Source: Candidatus Moranbacteria bacterium RIFCSPHIGHO2_02_FULL_40_12b (GTDB lineage: Bacteria; Patescibacteriota; Minisyncoccia; Moranbacterales; 2-12-FULL-40-10). From it: a stretch of 5,204 nucleotides of DNA. The position numbers were made by a program, and so were the translations under genes. The stretch covers positions 1-5,204 of the forward strand of contig MFRX01000032.1 in the NCBI GenBank assembly GCA_001784725.1, written 5' to 3'. Shown here piece by piece: positions 1 to 3,756 of this stretch (the first letter of the stretch is position 1; each line of letters opens with the position of its first letter). Under the pieces are notes generated by a model that did not search any database, was not told where the DNA came from, and was given only the letters and a program-made list of their open reading frames with translations.

Positions 1-482
1 CGAATGACAGAGTGGATCTTGGCAATAACACAAGTTTAAATTTTACAACAGAAAATTTCACGATTGCATTTTGGATAAAAACAGCAGCTCTGGCACAAGG
101 CGCAAACATTTTCAACCGCGGTGTCATGAATACGGGTGGTTATGAAATTATGGTTTTAAATACAGGGGTGATTCATTTACATACTAGTCAATCTGGCGTA
201 AATCAAACGACAGTGGCTCCTGCAGGCACTCTTGTAAACAATGTCTGGAGCCATATTGTCGTTGTAAGGAACGGAAGCATTGGATATATATATAAAGATG
301 GAGTGGATGTTTCTTCTTCTCAACCAACTATAATTAATCCCGCAACAAGCACAAGTAATGCTTCTATCGGCAGCAGAGCTACTGCGACTAATTTTATAAA
401 TGCCGTTCTTGACGAAGTCCGCGTTTACAATCGCGCGCTTTCCCAATCCGAGATTACGGAGTTGTATAATCTAGGCCGTTAG
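1..482 (+). CDS. LamG/concanavalin A-like surface protein, C-terminal part (5' end outside window)
   Basis: The frame is open from the left edge (first full codon at 3) to the TAG at 480-482, giving about 159 residues of a longer protein. It opens with NDRVDLGN, which in this family normally follows a YFDG-type strand, so the signal peptide and first strands lie upstream. LamG-like strands are visible: FTIAFWIKT, then WSHIVVVRNGS and YIYKDGV, matching the family's W-x-H-(hydrophobic) and Y-x-DG pattern, and finally the DEVRVYNRALS tail. Such jelly-roll domains usually bind carbohydrate or other surface ligands outside the cell; the ligand here cannot be told. The last 22 residues before the terminal Arg are identical to those of the protein encoded at 1940-2776, while the cores differ strongly. 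A GTG at 12 is an internal codon and not a believable start. Fold assignment is good; function is unknown. Confidence 0.85.
   Translation, partial: NDRVDLGNNTSLNFTTENFTIAFWIKTAALAQGANIFNRGVMNTGGYEIMVLNTGVIHLHTSQSGVNQTTVAPAGTLVNNVWSHIVVVRNGSIGYIYKDGVDVSSSQPTIINPATSTSNASIGSRATATNFINAVLDEVRVYNRALSQSEITELYNLGR
411..476 (+). repeat. Conserved LamG tail module, copy 1
   Basis: These 66 bases encode the 22-residue tail starting DEVRVYNRALS and ending ELYNLG. Copy 2 is at 2705-2770. By eye 55 of 66 bases agree, and all 11 differences are synonymous. The tail is therefore held at protein level and is not a fresh DNA duplication. Confidence 0.85.
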
Positions 483-500
483 GCCGGTGAATAACGAATA
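481..500 (+). repeat. Left arm of a diverged inverted repeat flanking the 230-bp spacer
   Basis: AGGCCGG at 481-487 is the exact reverse complement of CCGGCCT at 704-710. Beyond it, ACGAAT at 494-499 matches ATTCGT at 696-701 in inverted orientation, with a small length difference between the two blocks. This may be the decayed end of a small mobile element that includes the Bro-N remnant, or a scattered intergenic repeat. No target duplication is evident. Confidence 0.35.
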
Positions 501-513
501 ATGGAAAATAATT

Positions 514-522
514 TGGTAAAAT
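514..522 (+). promoter_or_regulatory. Extended -10 promoter of the Bro-N remnant (leaderless)
   Basis: TGG-TAAAAT is an extended -10 element: TG at 514-515 and the hexamer TAAAAT at 517-522. Six bases separate the hexamer from the ATG at 529, so a normal start point falls on the A of the ATG and the transcript would be leaderless. No good -35 box lies 16-18 bases upstream. The same -10 to ATG distance occurs at 2898-2910. Confidence 0.5.
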
Positions 523-528
523 AAAACT

Positions 529-603
529 ATGGATACAAAAATCGCTATATTTAAAGGCAAGGAAATGCGCAGGGTTATTTTTAATATGGCATATTGCAAA
601 TAA
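529..603 (+). pseudogene. Truncated Bro-N (phage antirepressor-like) gene start
   Basis: A 24-codon frame reads MDTKIAIFKGKEMRRVIFN and then MAYCK before TAA. The KIAIFKGK-x-(I/M)RR-x-x-x-N pattern is the N-terminus I know from Bro-N family DNA-binding proteins of phages and CPR bacteria. In intact members it continues with an EWWF(S)VVDV strand. Here the similarity stops just before that point. I see no EWWF-like continuation in any + frame of 590-713, so this looks like a deletion or replacement rather than a frameshift. The promoter and start codon are still intact, so a peptide of 24 residues might be made, but no function should be assumed. The family call rests on about 19 residues and memory of the family. 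Confidence 0.55.
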
Positions 604-633
604 TCAACGAAACTATATTATGGGTATGATGTA

Positions 634-665
634 AATATAAAATAAACTTGACTTTATTTTATATT
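634..665. promoter_or_regulatory. 13-bp perfect dyad (possible operator) around the ATPase -35 box
   Basis: The left arm at 634-646 (AATATAAAATAAA) is the exact reverse complement of the right arm at 653-665, with a six-base centre CTTGAC at 647-652. Both arms are pure A/T and no GC-rich stem or U-run follows, so it is a poor intrinsic terminator. The -35 hexamer 648-653 of the promoter for the gene at 714 occupies the centre. A dimeric regulator bound here would block RNA polymerase. An operator role is inference; chance palindromy is easier in AT-rich DNA, but 13 of 13 pairs is long. Confidence 0.5.
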
Positions 666-676
666 CAATATATATT
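648..676 (+). promoter_or_regulatory. Sigma-70-type promoter for the DUF4143 ATPase gene
   Basis: TTGACT (648-653) is followed after exactly 17 bases by TATATT (671-676); each hexamer matches consensus at five of six positions. The predicted start is near 683, giving an untranslated leader of about 31 bases before the ATG at 714. No Shine-Dalgarno sequence is obvious in that leader. The -35 box sits in the centre of the 634-665 dyad. Confidence 0.65.
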
Positions 677-695
677 AAACACAGTATTAAGCTAA

Positions 696-710
696 TTCGT
701 AATCCGGCCT
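696..710 (-). repeat. Right arm of the diverged inverted repeat
   Basis: ATTCGT followed by CCGGCCT (704-710) mirrors 481-500. It ends three bases before the ATPase start codon, so it forms the distal part of that gene's leader. See the left arm for the interpretation. Confidence 0.35.
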
Positions 711-713
711 CTT

Positions 714-1931
714 ATGAACTATAAAATTTATCCTCGGCTTATCGCCAAGAAATTAATCAAATACTTGTCTGACGACAATGTTATTGTTTTACATGGAGCT
801 CGCCAAGTGGGGAAATCGCACATTCTTTTTTGGCTGCGCGACTATTTGAAAAGCAGAGGAAAAGCGGTTTATTATATTGATTTGGAAGATTCGCGTTTTG
901 TGAATACGCTCGATGCCGGCTATGAGGAATTTGCCAATCTGCTCCGGGAAGAAGGAATGAAATTTGAAAAAAATAAAATATTTGTTTTCATTGACGAGAT
1001 TCAATATCTGAAAAATCCTTCTTCGTTTTTAAAACTCACATCCGATCATTATAAAAACATAAAATTGATAGTGTCCGGATCGTCCAGTTTTGAAATTAAA
1101 AATAAATTCAAGGATTCATTGGTTGGACGGACGGTAAATTTTGAAATTTTCAATTTATCCTTTGAAGAATTTTTACTTTTTAAAGGCATATCTTTTGCGC
1201 AAAAAACTGTTTTTACTGAAAAGAAAATCAATGAACTTAAAGGGCTTTTTGAGGAATACGCGCTTTATGGAGGATACCCTAAAATCGTGCTGGAGTCGGA
1301 ATTGGAAAAAAAGGAAAAATATCTGCAGCAGATTATCGATACTTATGTTAAAAAAGATATTCGCGATCTTGCCGGAATAAAGGATGTTGAGAAATTCAAT
1401 AAATTACTGGAGGCGCTGGCTTCGCAGAGCGGCAATCTTTTGAATGTTACGGAGCTATCCAATACTTGTAAAATCGCCAAGCAAACAGTTGAGAGATATT
1501 TATTCATAATGGAAAATACTTATATTTTAAAACTGGTTCGTCCCTACAGCGGAAATATCCGCGCGGAACTTTTCAAATTGCCGAAAATATATTTCTATGA
1601 CAGCGGACTGATGCAGCTGCTGTGGCTTAAAAATTTCCAAAAAACGATCATTGGCAATGTTTTTGAAACCGCTATTTTTTCCGAATTGATTAAGCGATAT
1701 GGAACACGCGCTGTTTTTTATTGGAGAACCGCTGATAAGAAAGAGATAGATTTTATCCTGAAGGATAAAAATAAAATTCTGCCGATTGAAGCGAAACTGA
1801 ATTTTGAACAGCACTCTTCAACGGCAATTGATTATTTCAACCGGAAATACAAAAAGAAAGATTATAGAGTAGTCAGTTTGAATGGCAGAATAAAAAATAG
1901 GTTGTATCGTTTTCCATGGGAAATAATTTAG
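714..1931 (+). CDS. AAA-type ATPase with C-terminal DUF4143 (ExD...ExK nuclease-like) domain
   Basis: This 405-residue protein belongs to the ATP-binding family with an N-terminal AAA_14 domain and C-terminal DUF4143. The Walker A motif is GARQVGKS (residues 28-35, Lys34). Walker B is IFVFIDEIQ (89-97, Asp94-Glu95). A sensor-like SGSSS lies at 121-125 and LVGR at 136-139 offers a candidate arginine finger. The middle (about 205-290) is helical and resembles a winged-helix segment. The C-terminal part has GNVFETAIFSELIKRYG, then YWRT, EID (344-346) and IEAK (358-361), an E-x-D...E-x-K pattern seen in PD-(D/E)XK-type folds. Length is normal and no key residue is lost. Biochemical role in this family is largely unsettled; defence or mobile-element roles have been suggested but are not shown here. 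It is preceded by its own promoter and followed after 8 bases by the LamG gene. ATG at 714 is chosen because the conserved opening I-x-P-R-L starts at once after it. Confidence 0.88.
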   Translation: MNYKIYPRLIAKKLIKYLSDDNVIVLHGARQVGKSHILFWLRDYLKSRGKAVYYIDLEDSRFVNTLDAGYEEFANLLREEGMKFEKNKIFVFIDEIQYLKNPSSFLKLTSDHYKNIKLIVSGSSSFEIKNKFKDSLVGRTVNFEIFNLSFEEFLLFKGISFAQKTVFTEKKINELKGLFEEYALYGGYPKIVLESELEKKEKYLQQIIDTYVKKDIRDLAGIKDVEKFNKLLEALASQSGNLLNVTELSNTCKIAKQTVERYLFIMENTYILKLVRPYSGNIRAELFKLPKIYFYDSGLMQLLWLKNFQKTIIGNVFETAIFSELIKRYGTRAVFYWRTADKKEIDFILKDKNKILPIEAKLNFEQHSSTAIDYFNRKYKKKDYRVVSLNGRIKNRLYRFPWEII

Positions 1932-1939
1932 AAATTATT

Positions 1940-2776
1940 ATGAAATCCAAAACTCTTCAATACATCCTCATCATCCTGACAATAACCGCCGTCGCCGGCA
2001 GTTATTTCTATCACCAGTCCCGCGCGGCAATGACCGTCAACAAGTCCGGCTTGACTTCGGTCAAACTGAATACTGCCGGCCTGACTTCAGTCAAAATCAA
2101 CGCTTCGCAGGCGAATAAACTGACCAGCGGCCTTATCGGCTACTGGACTTTTGACGGTCAGGACACAAGTTGGACCAGCGCCACCGCCGGAACAACCGCC
2201 GACAAATCACCGGTGGGAACCAACACCGGAACGTTCGCCAATATGTCGCAGTCCACCTCCCCGGCCATCGGCAAAGTGGGGCAGGGAATGTATTTTGACG
2301 GAAGCGATGATTATGTAACAATACCTAATTCAACAAGTTTAAATACCATCAATGGTACAGATAAAATATCAATAGCAATGTGGGTTAAATACAATCCAGG
2401 ATATACTCCCTATGAAGGAATTTTATTTCGAGGTTATACCTGGGAGTTTAGAAGACAAGGGGAAACTAATCTGACTTGGTGGTTGAAAATAGAGGGAACT
2501 TGGCCTAAAGGTGGTGGTGTAAATACAATTACAACAAACCAGTGGCACCATATCGTCGGAACTTATAATGGCAGTCAAATGATTGTTTACGTTGATGGAA
2601 ATAACGGAACCGTCGTTAGCACTGTTTCCGGAAACATCAGTGCAACAACCGCTTCTTTATTTTTAGGATCAGAGGGTAGTTCCAATTTTTTTGATGGTTC
2701 CATTGACGAAGTCCGCGTTTATAACCGGGCGCTGTCGCAATCCGAGATTACGGAATTATACAATTTGGGAAATTAG
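1940..2776 (+). CDS. Exported LamG/concanavalin A-like domain protein
   Basis: The 278-residue product starts MKSKTLQYILIILTITAVAG, a basic tip and hydrophobic stretch (about 6-22) acting as signal peptide or membrane anchor. The ATG at 1916 in the same frame would put eight polar residues before it and overlap the ATPase gene, so 1940 is preferred. Two decapeptides, GLTSVKLNTA and GLTSVKINAS (37-56), link to the LamG fold: GLIGYWTFDG (64-73), MYFDGSDDYV (117-126), ISIAMWVKY, WHHIVGTYNG (202-211), YVDG (217-220) and the DEVRVYNRALS tail (256-277). It probably acts on the cell surface, binding an unknown ligand. By eye, GC is about 60% over 2101-2280 and about 34% over 2281-2460, so the gene is mosaic. 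It follows the ATPase stop by 8 bases without a clear promoter or Shine-Dalgarno, so co-transcription is possible. Confidence 0.85.
   Translation: MKSKTLQYILIILTITAVAGSYFYHQSRAAMTVNKSGLTSVKLNTAGLTSVKINASQANKLTSGLIGYWTFDGQDTSWTSATAGTTADKSPVGTNTGTFANMSQSTSPAIGKVGQGMYFDGSDDYVTIPNSTSLNTINGTDKISIAMWVKYNPGYTPYEGILFRGYTWEFRRQGETNLTWWLKIEGTWPKGGGVNTITTNQWHHIVGTYNGSQMIVYVDGNNGTVVSTVSGNISATTASLFLGSEGSSNFFDGSIDEVRVYNRALSQSEITELYNLGN
2048..2107 (+). repeat. Two tandem 30-base units encoding GLTSVK decapeptides
   Basis: Units 2048-2077 and 2078-2107 encode GLTSVKLNTA and GLTSVKINAS. The first eight residues differ only at Leu/Ile. The repeat lies in the linker between the signal/anchor segment and the LamG domain, where copy-number change would alter only linker length. 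Confidence 0.75.
2705..2770 (+). repeat. Conserved LamG tail module, copy 2
   Basis: This encodes the same 22 residues as 411-476 with 11 silent differences. It is GC-richer (about 48% over 2701-2760) than the core before it (about 34% over 2281-2460). Confidence 0.85.
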
Positions 2777-2814
2777 GAAAATGATTTTATTTGATACTAA
2801 TATATCAGGATATT

Positions 2815-2913
2815 ATGGAAAAGAAAAAATATATTCCCCTGAAAGATTTGGAGATTTATCAGTTAGCAAGAGAGTTGTCTTTTTTTCATTTTGGGCTTAT
2901 AATTAGGTTATGA
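2815..2913 (+). pseudogene. Truncated four-helix-bundle (S23/IVP-like) protein start
   Basis: A 32-codon frame starts MEKKKYIPLKDLEIYQLARE, then LS, and ends in unrelated FFHFGLIIRL before TGA. YIPLKDLEIYQLARELS closely matches the first helix of small four-helix-bundle proteins related to the 23S rRNA intervening-sequence protein, which are usually about 115-130 residues. The later helices are missing in every frame. The match ends at Ser22 (base 2880), which is also the last base of the -35 box of the next gene, so the toxin-antitoxin unit with its promoter seems to have replaced the rest. Its TGA overlaps the next ATG (ATGA at 2910-2913). A 41-codon frame from an ATG at 2781 crosses the same bases but shows no family resemblance. 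No good promoter was found at 2777-2814, which holds only an 11-base A/T palindrome at 2778-2788. Confidence 0.6.
2875..2903 (+). promoter_or_regulatory. Sigma-70-type promoter of mntA-hepT, leaderless start
   Basis: TTGTCT (2875-2880) lies 17 bases before a perfect TATAAT (2898-2903). The expected start point, seven bases past the hexamer end, is 2910, the A of the mntA ATG. The transcript would therefore be leaderless, which fits the absence of a usable Shine-Dalgarno site. The -35 box lies within codons 21-22 of the four-helix-bundle remnant. Confidence 0.75.
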
Positions 2914-3329
2914 TTGATGTAGAATTGTTAAAACCTAAAATAGCCGAGGCGGGAAAAAAACACAACCTGAAGTTAGTTGTGCTTTACGGCTCGCAGGCCA
3001 GGGGAAAAGCGAAAAAAGGCAGCGACATTGACGTCGCTGTTTTGGGCGAAAAGCCGCTTTCTTTTGAAGAGGTGGTTGATCTGATAAACGAGTTCGCTGA
3101 TATTTTTAAAGTTAGAGAGATGGATGTAAAATCCCTGCATAAAACAAGCCCGTTTTTTCTCTATCAGGTTGTTAAAAATGGAATCTTGCTTTATGGCGAT
3201 GAGCACGAATACAATCTTTTTAAATTATACGCCATCCGTTCTTTCCAGGAAGGGAAAAAATTCCGCAATTTAAGAGATGTATTGCTGAAAAAAAGAGCCG
3301 ATCATTTGAAAAAAATCTATGTTAGATAA
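2910..3329 (+). CDS. mntA: MntA-like minimal nucleotidyltransferase antitoxin
   Basis: This 139-residue protein has the minimal nucleotidyltransferase signature G-S-x10-D-x-D: GSQARGKAKKGSDID with Gly27-Ser28 and Asp39/Asp41. A third carboxylate is likely Asp72 in VREMDVKSL. These residues bind metal and NTP. In characterised type VII toxin-antitoxin pairs MntA transfers AMP from ATP to a tyrosine of the HEPN toxin HepT and so silences it; that role is inferred here from the adjacent partner. The C-terminal part (about 99-139) is a basic, helical extension of the usual kind (HEYNLFKLYAIRSFQEGKKF). The start is fixed by the leaderless promoter just upstream and by I-D-V-E-L-L opening the first helix. 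Its end overlaps hepT by 11 bases, which ties the two translations together. All key residues are present, so the enzyme is expected to be active. Confidence 0.88.
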   Translation: MIDVELLKPKIAEAGKKHNLKLVVLYGSQARGKAKKGSDIDVAVLGEKPLSFEEVVDLINEFADIFKVREMDVKSLHKTSPFFLYQVVKNGILLYGDEHEYNLFKLYAIRSFQEGKKFRNLRDVLLKKRADHLKKIYVR

Positions 3330-3756
3330 AGAATTAATTAAAACCAAGATAGAGCTTATTCAGAGAGATCTGGAAAGATTGCAGGAATTAAAAGCGTATA
3401 CAATTGATGAAATTTCCGGGGATTTTTATAAATGGAGCACGCTTAAGCTGGTGCTGGTGGAGATAATTGGAAGAGCGATAGATGTTAATTCTCATACCAT
3501 CGCCGAATTGGGGGATTTAAAAGAAAAAGCTCCGGAAACCTCTGCGGAGACATTTTTAAGAATGGGAGAAATGAATATTTTGCCGAAAGATTTTGCCCAA
3601 AAAGTTTCCGAAAGCGCGGGGTTTCGGAATAAAATCGTGCATGAGTACAATAATCTGCTTGAAGACAAGATTTATGAGACCGTGGAAGAAGCTCTGGCGC
3701 AATATACCATGTATTGCGCTTATATTTTGAAATTTATTGAAAATTATGAGAAATGA
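3319..3756 (+). CDS. hepT: HepT-like HEPN (DUF86) RNase toxin
   Basis: The 145-residue, mostly helical protein belongs to the DUF86/HepT branch of the HEPN superfamily. Its catalytic motif is intact: GFRNKIVHEYN with Arg103, His108 and Tyr110, the R-x4-H-x-Y form. Arg and His form the composite RNase site in the dimer, and Tyr110 is the residue equivalent to the one AMPylated by MntA in studied pairs. The opening helix (KIELIQRDLERLQELKAYTI) and the segment FLRMGEMNILPKDFAQKVSE are also typical. RNA target cannot be read from sequence; tRNA and mRNA cleavage have been reported in the family. ATG at 3319 overlaps mntA by 11 bases and no separate promoter is seen, so toxin synthesis depends on mntA translation or transcription. 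Its stop overlaps the next gene's first ATG, again by 11 bases. Confidence 0.87.
   Translation: MLDKELIKTKIELIQRDLERLQELKAYTIDEISGDFYKWSTLKLVLVEIIGRAIDVNSHTIAELGDLKEKAPETSAETFLRMGEMNILPKDFAQKVSESAGFRNKIVHEYNNLLEDKIYETVEEALAQYTMYCAYILKFIENYEK

Noticed and set aside
177..446. 89-codon frame on the - strand across the first LamG gene
   Set aside because: It is antisense to a frame with clear LamG strands and has no promoter, start context or family resemblance.
474..485. GGCC-GTTA-GGCC hairpin at the end of the first LamG gene as a terminator
   Set aside because: The stem is only four pairs and is not followed by a T-run.
634..665. The 13-bp dyad as an intrinsic terminator
   Set aside because: The stem is entirely A/T and no T-run specific to its 3' side stands out; a promoter lies across it, so a regulatory site is more likely.
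1141..1380. 79-codon + frame inside the ATPase gene
   Set aside because: Out-of-frame reading of AT-rich ATPase sequence; the ATPase frame is motif-supported throughout this span.
714..1931. DUF4143 ATPase plus HEPN/MNT pair as one new defence operon
   Set aside because: A LamG gene, a gene remnant and a strong separate promoter lie between them, so nothing in the sequence joins them functionally.
1916..1939. ATG at 1916 as start of the second LamG gene
   Set aside because: It adds MGNNLEII in front of a well-formed signal peptide and overlaps the ATPase gene by 16 bases; ATG 1940 gives a standard basic tip and hydrophobic core.
2691..2906. 71-codon + frame overlapping the LamG end and the four-helix-bundle remnant
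   Set aside because: Its first half is an alternate reading of the conserved LamG tail and its second half an alternate reading of the YIPLKDLEIYQLARELS bases; it resembles nothing by itself.
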